From Rhizobium sp. TH2 (lineage in GTDB: Bacteria > Pseudomonadota > Alphaproteobacteria > Rhizobiales > Rhizobiaceae): a stretch of DNA of 64,000 nt. Made by a program: the position numbers and the translations under genes. Position 1 is the stretch's first letter; every line of letters begins with the position of its first letter. The notes beneath the pieces are model-generated. The model was not told the origin of the DNA. It worked only from the letters and a program-made list of their open reading frames with translations, and made no database searches. Below are positions 8,316 through 16,474 of this stretch, piece after piece. The stretch is from assembly GCF_024707525.1 (NCBI RefSeq), contig NZ_CP062231.1, forward strand, positions 2,170,001 through 2,234,000, written 5' to 3'.

Positions 8316-9321
8316 CCTGCCATGGCTCCTCATATTGTTGCCGCTGCCGTTGCTCGTCTGGTGGGGCTTGCCGCCGCACAGAGAAGAATCCGCGTCGGTG
8401 CGACTTCCGTTTTTTCGAGAGGTCACCGAGGCCTCGGGCATAGCACCCGGCACGGGCTCGCTGGTTAGAAGGCGATCCCTGATCCAGATGATCTTCGTCG
8501 TCGTCGGATGGAGCCTGCTCGTCCTTGCGCTGGCGCGGCCGCAATATGTCGAACCGCCGCTCGAAAAGACCGAACCGCAACGTGACCTGATGCTGTCGAT
8601 GGACCTCTCCCAATCGATGGACACGAAGGATTTCCCCGGTGTCGGAGGCCAGGTCGAGACTCGCATAGCCGCAGTCCGCAGGGTAGTGGCCGATTTCGTC
8701 GCAAAACGCTCCGGCGACCGCATCGGCCTCATCGCATTCGGCGACGCGCCCTATCCCCTGGTGCCTTTCACGATGGATCATCGCACGGTCCAAGCGATGA
8801 TTTCCGGCACGGTTCCCGGCATGGCGGGGCCGCGCACCGCATTGGGCGACTCCATCGGTCTTTCCATCAAGATGTTCGATAAATCCGCGGCCCCGGACAA
8901 GGTCCTGATCCTGCTGACCGATGGCAATGATACCGCCAGCAAGATGCCGCCAGACAAGGCCGCCGACATAGCCAAGCAGAAGGGCATCACCATACATGCG
9001 GTTGGCATCGGCGACGAGAAGGCGACTGGCGAGAACCATCTCGATACGAAAAACCTGCAGGCAATCGCGGACAAGACGGGCGGCCGCTTCTTCCTTGGCA
9101 ATGACCAGAAGGGACTCGCGGATATCTACGCGACGCTCGACAGCATCACGCCGGCCAATCAGAAAGTGCTTTCCTGGCGACCGCGCATCGAACTCTACCC
9201 CTATCCTCTCGGCGCAGCTGTCGTGCTTGCAATCCTGTTCATAATAATCAACCGGTTTGCGGCGAACATGCGCTTGCAGTCCGTTCCATCGCGTCAGGCC
9301 ACCGCGGAGGCTACGACATGA
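8302..9321 (+). CDS. VWA-domain membrane protein (BatA/MxaC-like)
   Basis: A 339-residue protein in the Bat arrangement: two N-terminal transmembrane helices (about 7-24 and 60-79), a periplasm-facing VWA domain, and a C-terminal helix (about 300-320). The metal-ion-dependent adhesion site is intact: DLSQS at 101-105, a threonine in the PRTALGD loop, and LLTDGND. The ATG at 8302 (GAGG six bases upstream) is chosen over a longer frame because the hydrophobic N terminus then starts correctly. With the next gene it should form the VWA pair on which MoxR acts. Confidence 0.9.
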   Translation: MYQLDLPWLLILLPLPLLVWWGLPPHREESASVRLPFFREVTEASGIAPGTGSLVRRRSLIQMIFVVVGWSLLVLALARPQYVEPPLEKTEPQRDLMLSMDLSQSMDTKDFPGVGGQVETRIAAVRRVVADFVAKRSGDRIGLIAFGDAPYPLVPFTMDHRTVQAMISGTVPGMAGPRTALGDSIGLSIKMFDKSAAPDKVLILLTDGNDTASKMPPDKAADIAKQKGITIHAVGIGDEKATGENHLDTKNLQAIADKTGGRFFLGNDQKGLADIYATLDSITPANQKVLSWRPRIELYPYPLGAAVVLAILFIIINRFAANMRLQSVPSRQATAEATT

Positions 9322-10883
9322 TCTGGGATTTCCACTTCCTCAGGCCATGGTGGCTGCTCGGCCTCATCTTCGTTGCGGCACTCATAATCATCGGATCGCG
9401 GCACAATGATATCCGCTCGCGCTGGCGTGACATGATCGCACCGCATCTGCTTGACCATCTCGTGATCGGCGGAACGCAGGACAGCCACTTTCGCCCCTAC
9501 CATCTCGCCGCGTTGCTGATTGCGATCGGCTCGATCGCGGTTGCCGGCCCTACCTGGCAGAGGGAGCGCCCTCCGTTTGTCGCCGACAACGCGACCTTGG
9601 TCGTCGCCGTCGACCTGTCGCCCACCATGGATGCGGTCGATGTCACACCCTCGAGACTCGAACGCATCAAACTGAAGATCCACGACGTCGTCGAGCAGCG
9701 CAAAGGCGCACGCACTGCACTGATCGCCTATTCCGGCTCGGCGCATATGGTGCTGCCGCTCACGGACGACGCGGGACTCATCGACACCTATGTCGATGCG
9801 TTGGAGACACGCATCATGCCGAATGAAGGGCGATCGATGGCCCAAGCCCTGACGCTCGCGGGAAAGATCCTTGCCGATGGCGGAGAACCGGGCACCATTC
9901 TCGTGTTCACCGATACAGTCGACGACAGCGCGTTCGCTGCGCTGAAGACAAGCGGCAGGAATGGTGTCATCGTCCTCGGTGTCGGCACACCGGAAGGAGG
10001 GCCCGTGAAAACCCCGGATGGGGGGTTCCAAAGCGATAGCAGCGGCGCCCGCCTCTTCCCGAAGCTGGACGTCGCAAGCTTCAACCGGCTGAAACGTGAG
10101 AGCAGTGCGGATGTCGCGACCATCAGCTCGGACGATCGTGATATTGGGTGGATCGGAGAACGCATCCAGACGCATTTTCAACAACAGATCGCAGAGGGCG
10201 ACAGCCGATGGAAGGACATGGGCTGGTGGCTTATGCTTCTCCTGATACCACTCGCCGCGTTGTTCTTCCGGAAGGGATGGGTGATCCGATGGGCTGGCAT
10301 GATCTTGGCCGCCCATCTGGCCATGTCGGTGGACAATGCTCGAGCCGCGGACTGGAACGTAGTCGACGCGTTCCTGACCCCCGATCAGCAGGGCCGGCGG
10401 GCTTTTGACAGCGGTGATTTTGCGGGCGCGGCAGCGCTGTTCCATGATCAGATGTGGCGGGGCACTTCCTTCTATCGTGCCGGCAAATACGCCGAATCCA
10501 TCGACGCCTTCGCACAAGTGCAAAGTGCGGACAGCGACTTCAACCAGGGGAACGCGCTGCTGTTTCTCAAGAAGTATGACGAGGCGATCGCGTCCTATTC
10601 GCGTGCGCTCAGCAAGCGGAAGGAATGGCACGAGGCGAAGGCTAACCTGGCAATTGCGCAGGAACTCGCAAGGAAGGAAAAGGAAAACGAGGAAGAGGAT
10701 CCGCAGGACCCGAACGACAAACCTGACCAGATCCAGTTCGACGACAAGGGCAAGAAGGGCAAGGTCGGCACCGTCGAACTCGGCCAGCAGACCTCCGAAC
10801 TCTGGATGAAGAACATTGTCGTGAGCCCGACCGATCTCCTTGCCCGCAAATTCTCGATCGAAGCCAAGGGAGCGAAAAAATGA
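9318..10883 (+). CDS. VWA-domain and TPR membrane protein (BatB-BatC-like fusion)
   Basis: A 521-residue protein that starts in an ATGA overlap with the preceding stop. It has two N-terminal transmembrane helices (about 10-27 and 62-77), a VWA domain with a variant metal site (DLSPT at 99-103, Thr where Ser is usual), and two more hydrophobic segments (about 296-330). The C-terminal region has two or three TPR-like helices (AFDSGDFAGAAALFHDQMWR, then GTSFYRAGKYAESIDAFAQV). A very acidic/lysine-rich tail follows (KEKENEEEDPQDPNDK). VWA plus TPR corresponds to BatB and BatC in one chain. The TPRs presumably recruit partner or client proteins. Confidence 0.88.
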   Translation: MIWDFHFLRPWWLLGLIFVAALIIIGSRHNDIRSRWRDMIAPHLLDHLVIGGTQDSHFRPYHLAALLIAIGSIAVAGPTWQRERPPFVADNATLVVAVDLSPTMDAVDVTPSRLERIKLKIHDVVEQRKGARTALIAYSGSAHMVLPLTDDAGLIDTYVDALETRIMPNEGRSMAQALTLAGKILADGGEPGTILVFTDTVDDSAFAALKTSGRNGVIVLGVGTPEGGPVKTPDGGFQSDSSGARLFPKLDVASFNRLKRESSADVATISSDDRDIGWIGERIQTHFQQQIAEGDSRWKDMGWWLMLLLIPLAALFFRKGWVIRWAGMILAAHLAMSVDNARAADWNVVDAFLTPDQQGRRAFDSGDFAGAAALFHDQMWRGTSFYRAGKYAESIDAFAQVQSADSDFNQGNALLFLKKYDEAIASYSRALSKRKEWHEAKANLAIAQELARKEKENEEEDPQDPNDKPDQIQFDDKGKKGKVGTVELGQQTSELWMKNIVVSPTDLLARKFSIEAKGAKK

Positions 10884-12208
10884 CGGCGTTGCGTTTCGCC
10901 GCCCTGTTGCTTTTCAGCTTTCCGGCCGCGCTCCACGCTGCCGAACCTTTCGCGCGTTCCGAGGTGCTGACAAAAGGAAAGATCGTGGCGGGCCAGCAGA
11001 TCGAGATCGCGATCGATGTCTATGTCCCCAGCTTCTTCAAGGCCGCGCCGGAGTTTCCGCTTTTCACTCTTGAGGATGCGATCGTGTCACTGCCGGACCA
11101 GCGCTCGAGCAACATGGTGGAATCGGTCGGTGACGACGAATTTTCCGGCATTCGCAAGAGTTACATGGTGATGGCGGAGCAACCGGGCGACTTCCGCTTG
11201 CCCAGTATCACCATCCCCGTTGCTTACGCGAATGACGACGGAGTCACGATAGAGAGCATCGTAACCCTGCCCACTGTCGAGTTCGCCGTGGGCGCCGCAC
11301 CGGGTGATTGGGAGGGCCAAATTCCATTTGTATCCAGCGACGTGGTGATCGATCAGCAACTCGACCGGGACCCTTCAACATTGAAAACAGGCGATGCATT
11401 GGTGCGACTGATCACCATCCGCGCCGACGATACCCAGCCCATGATGATCCCCGTGCCGGAATTTGCACAACCGCCCGGCATCAAGATTTATCGCGCGGAT
11501 CCAGAACTCCGGACGGCAGGCTCGGACGATGACGCTCCGAACGCCGCACAACGAGTCGAATCCGTCACTTACGTTGCGGAGAAAGCCGGGGAGATCATTC
11601 TTCCTCCCGTCGATGTGAGATGGTTCGATCCCACATCCGGCAAGATTGAAGTTGCGGAAGCCCCCGCGATCAAGATCGTGGCGACGGAAAACCCGGCGTC
11701 GGCGCAGATCATTCCCGCTGGAACGGCGCCTACGGCAGATCGCGAGGCGAACCGCCGGGAGGTCAACAGAATGCTTCTATCGACGGCTCTGCGTGGGCTG
11801 CTTGCACTTTTACTGTTCGTTCCCGCCTACTATCTGGTCGAGCGCCTCAGGTTGGGTTGGGAGAAGGCAGGTCGCCGTCGAGCGGAATCCGAGTCTGCCT
11901 ATTTCCACAAAGTCGAGACTGCGCTTTCAGGCAAGGAGCCTCTGCTTGCTTGGCGCGCGCTCGACGCCTGGGTCGTGCGGCTTGGTTTTCGCTCGATATC
12001 TGATTGGGCTGCGCGGTTTCCCAACGGCGAATTACACGCAGCGCTGGCAAGATTCGAGGAAGCCCTGTTCGGGGGCGGCGAGCATCCGCAATATGCCCAG
12101 GCGATGGCCCAACTTGCCCGCCACCTGCCGGCGGCGCGCCACGCCGCCAATCTGAATCTTAGGCATGCAGCTAAGGCCGGTGGCGTCTTGCCGCCTCTAA
12201 ACCCATGA
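10880..12208 (+). CDS. BatD-like exported membrane-anchored protein
   Basis: A 442-residue protein in ATGA overlap with the upstream gene. It has a signal peptide (1-21, ending LHAAEP), repeated beta-sandwich 'oxygen-tolerance' type domains, a transmembrane helix near 300-320 (LLSTALRGLLALLLFVPAYYL) and a helical cytoplasmic tail rich in His/Ala. Architecture and position after two VWA genes fit BatD. It would present a large periplasmic domain to exported clients. No catalytic motif is visible. Confidence 0.82.
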   Translation: MTALRFAALLLFSFPAALHAAEPFARSEVLTKGKIVAGQQIEIAIDVYVPSFFKAAPEFPLFTLEDAIVSLPDQRSSNMVESVGDDEFSGIRKSYMVMAEQPGDFRLPSITIPVAYANDDGVTIESIVTLPTVEFAVGAAPGDWEGQIPFVSSDVVIDQQLDRDPSTLKTGDALVRLITIRADDTQPMMIPVPEFAQPPGIKIYRADPELRTAGSDDDAPNAAQRVESVTYVAEKAGEIILPPVDVRWFDPTSGKIEVAEAPAIKIVATENPASAQIIPAGTAPTADREANRREVNRMLLSTALRGLLALLLFVPAYYLVERLRLGWEKAGRRRAESESAYFHKVETALSGKEPLLAWRALDAWVVRLGFRSISDWAARFPNGELHAALARFEEALFGGGEHPQYAQAMAQLARHLPAARHAANLNLRHAAKAGGVLPPLNP

Positions 12209-12288
12209 GAAACAAGCTGACATTACAATCTCTCGAGTAGACGATCGCAATCAAGTTCCCAGTTGTGGTGCCTCAGCGAAAACCAATT

Positions 12289-13284
12289 ATGGACGGTCCA
12301 GTGGAAAATCGATCAAAAGTACATGCTATGCCTGAAAGCCGTTCCTCCGCGGAACGCGACCTCGTCTGGATTCCCGGCGGTACATTCCTGATGGGATCCA
12401 ATGATCACTATCCTGAAGAAGCCCCGGCACATTCGGTGTCGGTCGATGGCTTTTGGATTGACGTGGCCCCGGTAACCAACAGGCAGTTCGCGGACTTCGT
12501 CCAAGCGACCGGACATGTTACCCTCGCCGAAAAGGTCCCAAATGCTGAAGACTATCCCGGCGCCCTACCCGAAATGTTGCGGGCCGGATCGCTGGTGTTC
12601 ACGGCTCCCAAGCTCGCGATCAGGTCCAACGACATCCGTCAATGGTGGTCATTCAAATTCGGGGCGGACTGGCGTCATCCGCTGGGACCGCGCAGCGACA
12701 TCAGGGGCAAGCTTGATCATCCCGTCATCCATGTCGCCTATGCGGACGCGCTGGCCTATGCCGGATGGGCGGGCATGGACCTGCCCACCGAGGCGGAATG
12801 GGAATTTGCCGCGCGGGGTGGACTGGACGGCGCCCAGTTTGCCTGGGGCGAAGAATTCACCCCCGGTGGCGAGCGCTTTGCAAATACCTGGCTGGGGACC
12901 TTTCCGCATCTGAGCTTGAAGCCGCAGGGCACCGAGCGCACGTCAGCCGTGAGAAGTTTTCCGCCCAACGGCTATGGCCTCTACGACATGATCGGCAATG
13001 TCTGGGAATGGACCAGCGATTACTGGTCGACGCGCCATCCCGAGCCGGCGGCAAAGTCCTGTTGCATTCCGAGCAATCCGCGCGGCGGCCCGGCGGAGGC
13101 GAGCTACGATCCGCGACTTCCGGATATCCGCATCACTCGCCGCGTGCTGAAGGGCGGCTCGCATTTGTGCGCACCAAACTACTGCAGGCGCTACCGACCG
13201 GCGGCCCGCCATGCAGAACCCGACGATACTTCCACCAGCCATGTCGGCTTTCGTTGTGTGCGAAGGACGAATAACCAGCTTTAG
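12289..13284 (+). CDS. Formylglycine-generating enzyme (sulfatase-modifying factor family)
   Basis: A 331-residue FGE-sulfatase-fold protein. It has the opening VWIPGGTFLMGS, the WEFAARGG and NVWEWTSDYW motifs, and the C-terminal active site GGSHLCAPNYCRRYRPAAR, with Cys294 and Cys299 spaced as the two catalytic cysteines of characterised aerobic FGE. It also has the final SHVGFRC. It should oxidise Cys106 of the sulfatase to formylglycine using O2 and copper. No signal peptide is visible, which fits cytoplasmic modification before Tat export. The start is uncertain: ATG 12289 has no clear Shine-Dalgarno, and GTG 12265 and ATG 12328 are alternatives. It lies 80 bp after the BatD-like gene. 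Confidence 0.93.
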   Translation: MDGPVENRSKVHAMPESRSSAERDLVWIPGGTFLMGSNDHYPEEAPAHSVSVDGFWIDVAPVTNRQFADFVQATGHVTLAEKVPNAEDYPGALPEMLRAGSLVFTAPKLAIRSNDIRQWWSFKFGADWRHPLGPRSDIRGKLDHPVIHVAYADALAYAGWAGMDLPTEAEWEFAARGGLDGAQFAWGEEFTPGGERFANTWLGTFPHLSLKPQGTERTSAVRSFPPNGYGLYDMIGNVWEWTSDYWSTRHPEPAAKSCCIPSNPRGGPAEASYDPRLPDIRITRRVLKGGSHLCAPNYCRRYRPAARHAEPDDTSTSHVGFRCVRRTNNQL

Positions 13285-13295
13285 AGGAGGCCGCA

Positions 13296-14303
13296 ATGCC
13301 GCGACACCACCGCGTTTCCAATTGTTTCTCGACTCTTCTCGTTATCGCGATGCTTCTGCTGACATCGACGATGGCGGCCGCCCAACAGGTGCTTCCATCT
13401 TGGAGGGACGGATCGACAAGACAGGCGATCGTCGATTTCGTCCAAGCCGTGACTCACGAGGGCGGACCGAAATTCGTGGCTGTCGAGGATCGCATCGCCG
13501 TCTTCGATAATGACGGCACCTTATGGACCGAGCACCCGGTCTATTTTCAGTTTGCTTTCATACTCGACCGTGTCAAGGCGCTCGCCCCCCAGCATCCCGA
13601 ATGGAAGGAAAACGAGCCTTTCAAATCCGTCCTCGCCGGTGACATGAAAGGGTTGGCCGCGAGCGGAGAGAAGGGCATCGTCGAACTCGCGATGGAAACA
13701 CATGGCGGCATGACCACCGATGAATTCAACGCCATTGTCACCGACTGGTTCGCCAGCGCGCGCCACCCGAAATTCAAGCGGCCCTATTCCGAACTGACCT
13801 TCGTGCCGATGCGCGAACTTCTCGATTACCTGCGCGCCAACGGCTTCAAGACTTACATCGTTTCGGGGGGTGGCGTCGAATTCATGCGACCGATGACCGA
13901 GAAAATGTACGGCATACCACCCGAACAGGTGATCGGCAGCCGAATCGCGACGAAGTACATGTTGAAAGACGACAAGCCGATCCTGATGCGCGAGCCCAAG
14001 GTCGATTTCGTCGATGATGGCCCAGGCAAGCCGGTCGGCATCAATGCCATCATTGGCCGCCGTCCGATTTTCGTCGCCGGTAATTCGGACGGCGACTACG
14101 AAATGCTGCGGTGGGCCACGGCAGGCGATGGGCCAAGGCTGGGTGTCATCGTCCACCACACCGATGAGGTAAGAGAATACGCCTACGATCGCGAGACGCA
14201 TTTCGGCAAGCTCGACAAGGCCATGACCGAAGCCAGTGAGCGCGGTTGGATCCTCATCGACATGAAAAATGATTGGAGCAAGGTCTATGACGCACTACCA
14301 TGA
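13296..14303 (+). CDS. Exported HAD-superfamily phosphatase
   Basis: A 335-residue protein with a signal peptide (1-29, LLTSTMAAAQ) and a full haloacid-dehalogenase set: motif I FDNDGTLW (D71, D73), motif II IVSGGG, a lysine in the linker, and motif IV AGNSDGDYEML. It is probably a periplasmic phosphatase. GGAGG lies just upstream of the ATG, 11 bp after the FGE gene, so it is cotranscribed. Its link to sulfatase function is unknown; a second ester hydrolase acting on the same substrate, or a maturation role, are both possible. Confidence 0.87.
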   Translation: MPRHHRVSNCFSTLLVIAMLLLTSTMAAAQQVLPSWRDGSTRQAIVDFVQAVTHEGGPKFVAVEDRIAVFDNDGTLWTEHPVYFQFAFILDRVKALAPQHPEWKENEPFKSVLAGDMKGLAASGEKGIVELAMETHGGMTTDEFNAIVTDWFASARHPKFKRPYSELTFVPMRELLDYLRANGFKTYIVSGGGVEFMRPMTEKMYGIPPEQVIGSRIATKYMLKDDKPILMREPKVDFVDDGPGKPVGINAIIGRRPIFVAGNSDGDYEMLRWATAGDGPRLGVIVHHTDEVREYAYDRETHFGKLDKAMTEASERGWILIDMKNDWSKVYDALP

Positions 14304-14306
14304 GTT

Positions 14307-14502
14307 CGGACCTCATACGCGATAGCAATTGTGAGCGACGTTCGTCCTTGGCCTGCCTGGCATAGGAGGCGAGCGCCGCTGCCTTGTCGGCCCACGCTTG
14401 GCATCCGTCCATCCTGTCCAATTCTCTGATCGCGAGACAGGACTTCGAGATAGTTCAACGGCAGTGACGCGTGCTGTCGAAGTAGGGTATGTTGTCTCTC
14501 AC
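14307..14502 (-). pseudogene. Decaying small gene of the 'ADKAAALASYARQAKD' family
   Basis: Reading leftwards from a GTG at 14502 with a strong AAGGAGG five bases upstream, the frame encodes VRDNIPYFDSTRHCR and then meets TGA. The same frame continues LAIRELDRMDGCQAWADKAAALASYARQAKDE before decaying into unrelated residues. The middle part resembles a conserved helical segment I know from small phage/plasmid-associated alphaproteobacterial proteins of unknown function. The in-frame stop and missing C-terminal half suggest a remnant. It converges on the HAD phosphatase gene. Confidence 0.5.
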
Positions 14503-14633
14503 GTCGGCCTCCTTCGTTTGAAGGGTGCCGTGCCACTCCAATGGTAGGAGGCTCAATTGTCTCGGAATTAATCATGCCCTTCGGGCAAAGCGGCATCAAG
14601 CGAGGCCAGGGTTACGGATATTCACGAGAGTAT

Positions 14634-14723
14634 TGGCGGATGGGGTGGGATTCGAACCCACGGTACGGTTTCCCGCACGCCGGTTTTCAAGACCGGTTCC
14701 TTAAACCACTCGGACACCCATCC
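14634..14723 (-). tRNA. tRNA-Ser (anticodon UGA)
   Basis: A 90-nt class II tRNA on the minus strand with encoded 3' CCA. The 7-bp acceptor stem GGATGGG/CCCATCC is formed by 14717-14723 and 14638-14644, with G as discriminator. The T-arm reads GGGTTCGAATCCC. The long variable arm and the anticodon loop CTTGAAA give anticodon TGA, so it decodes UCA serine codons. It lies between the decaying gene and a small secreted-protein gene. Confidence 0.95.
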
Positions 14724-14836
14724 GTGAGCGGCAGCTTTTAGCAGTTTTCGAAACGGCGTCAACGATGAAGGTTGTCCAATGGAAAAGGCGGCCGCGGGAC
14801 CGCCTTCACCAAACTTCCATCATTGCCGACCGGCAA

Positions 14837-15073
14837 TCAGCAATAGCGCTTCTTGACGACCTCACCCCAGGCGTTGACGCGCTTCTTGACGACGCAACCG
14901 CTGCCGATGACGACGCGGGGCGAGTAGACACGGACACGCGGCCTGACGACGACGACGGCGGCCGGGCGGCGCCAGCCGGACTTGTACTTGATCACAACGC
15001 CGGCATCGGCTGATGTCGCGAGGGAAGCGGTAGCGATAAGGGCGGCAATGCCGCCGGCAATCAGTTTCTTCAT
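14837..15073 (-). CDS. Small secreted basic protein (78 aa)
   Basis: Starts at an ATG (15073-15071) with GGAGAG upstream. It has a clear Sec signal peptide (MKKLIAGGIAALIATASL...SADAG). The mature part of about 54 residues is very basic and valine/arginine-rich, with 'AVVVVRPRVRVYSP' strands and two cysteines (CVV... and terminal YC) that may form a disulfide. No catalytic motif. It is a typical small periplasmic protein of rhizobia without known function. Confidence 0.75.
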   Translation of the reverse strand: MKKLIAGGIAALIATASLATSADAGVVIKYKSGWRRPAAVVVVRPRVRVYSPRVVIGSGCVVKKRVNAWGEVVKKRYC

Positions 15074-15204
15074 TTCTGCTCTCCGGAATGGCCCTTGGGG
15101 CTCGTGGTGTGCGGCCACTTCACACCCTCTTGCTTAACGGAAGATGAATGAACACCAATATTCCGATCGCCGGAGCGGCTTCGGCCCGACGAGCCGCGCC
15201 CGGC

Positions 15205-15239
15205 GCGAAGTTAACTCTTCGCAAACCATAGTTTGCGAA
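15205..15239. repeat. Two mutually exclusive inverted repeats
   Basis: GCGAAG-TTAACT-CTTCGC (15205-15222) overlaps the perfect 9-bp inverted repeat TTCGCAAAC-CATA-GTTTGCGAA (15218-15239). The shared TTCGC can pair with only one partner at a time. It sits in the 310-bp divergent region between the small secreted protein gene and rlpA. It may be an operator or an attenuator-like structure. No other feature is recognised in this gap. Confidence 0.4.
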
Positions 15240-15383
15240 ACACAGCGCAATCCACGGAAATCGTTCGCAATTCCGCCCCGTTATTGGCATGGTTTCAGGC
15301 GACGTGGTTAATGATGACGACGTTCGGGCGCGATTTGCCGGGACGGGTGTCTAATAATAAGAAATTCAGTGGCGCAGAGCGTG

Positions 15384-16403
15384 ATGGCGTTATCAGGGGA
15401 TGATCGATTCTGGGGCAGGGCGTCCAGGTTTCTGGCCTTTGCGGTCGTCTGCGCGACAGTGGCGTCTTGCGCCTCGACCAAGGATCACACGACCGTCCGC
15501 AAGAAGCGTTCGAAGGAATATTTCGCCGAAAGCGAATATGGCGTCAAGGCATCGCCACGCGTCCATTACGGCCGCAATGTGCCCAAGGGCGGCGGGCGCG
15601 ACATCACCGGCAAGCCCTACAAGGTCAAGGGCAAGTGGTACGTTCCCAAGGAAGACAGGCGATATGACAAGATGGGGCTTGCGTCATGGTACGGCTCGGC
15701 CTTTCACGGGCGCCTGACTGCCAATGGCGAGATCTACGATCAGTATGGTCTCTCGGCAGCCCACCCGACATTCCCGCTGCCGAGCTATGCGCGCGTCACC
15801 AATCTCGAAAACGGCGATTCCGTCGTGGTCCGGGTCAATGACCGCGGCCCCTATCATCCCGGACGGATCATCGATCTCTCCGACAAGGCCGCCGAGCTGC
15901 TCGAAGTGCAGAACAAGGGCACGGCCAAGGTCCGCGTTCAGTATGTCGGCCGCGCCAGGATGGACGGCAAGGACATGCCGTTCCTGATGGCGTCCTTCGT
16001 GCGTAAGGGTGAACGGCTCAAGCGCTTCAATCCAGGTGGAGAGATCGCGACCGGCGTCATGGTGGCGTCGAACGAGAAGCGCGTCAGGATACCGAAGGAC
16101 ACGCACGCGGATGATGGCGTCGATTACAGCGCGACCACCACCGCACTGGTGGACAGCCCAAAGAGCGCCGTTGTCGCGAGCTTCGACGTGATGGAGCAAT
16201 ATGCGGAACTGCCGGAATTCGGCCCCATCCCGCGCGAGCGGCCGATGAACTACGAGCCGAATAACGGCGCGCTTTCGGCTTATGCCGAAATGCCGTTCGA
16301 GACGTCTTCGAGCCCGTTCGACAAGGTGCTGACCGCCAGGGGCAAGCTCGACGCCGAAGGCATCCGCGCCTCGGTCAAGCGCCGCAAGAACACGATGTTC
16401 TGA
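15384..16403 (+). CDS. rlpA: RlpA-family septal ring lytic transglycosylase / rare lipoprotein A
   Basis: A 339-residue protein beginning with a lipoprotein signal (FAVVCATVASCAS; lipidated Cys after VAS). The double-psi beta-barrel RlpA core follows: MGLASWYGSAFHGRLTANGE, the catalytic Asp region VVRVNDRGPYHPGRIIDLS, and AAELLEV. RlpA cleaves denuded glycan strands during daughter-cell separation in some species. There is no C-terminal SPOR domain, so septal targeting must differ from the Pseudomonas enzyme. ATG 15384 is preferred; GTG 15369 is possible. It lies upstream of a DacA-family gene, giving a cell-wall pair. Confidence 0.9.
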   Translation: MALSGDDRFWGRASRFLAFAVVCATVASCASTKDHTTVRKKRSKEYFAESEYGVKASPRVHYGRNVPKGGGRDITGKPYKVKGKWYVPKEDRRYDKMGLASWYGSAFHGRLTANGEIYDQYGLSAAHPTFPLPSYARVTNLENGDSVVVRVNDRGPYHPGRIIDLSDKAAELLEVQNKGTAKVRVQYVGRARMDGKDMPFLMASFVRKGERLKRFNPGGEIATGVMVASNEKRVRIPKDTHADDGVDYSATTTALVDSPKSAVVASFDVMEQYAELPEFGPIPRERPMNYEPNNGALSAYAEMPFETSSSPFDKVLTARGKLDAEGIRASVKRRKNTMF

Positions 16404-16474
16404 ACCGTCGCGGTCTTGTAGCAAAAAGACTTTCGATCCATTATGAACGCGTCTGCAATAGACCGGAATCGATA

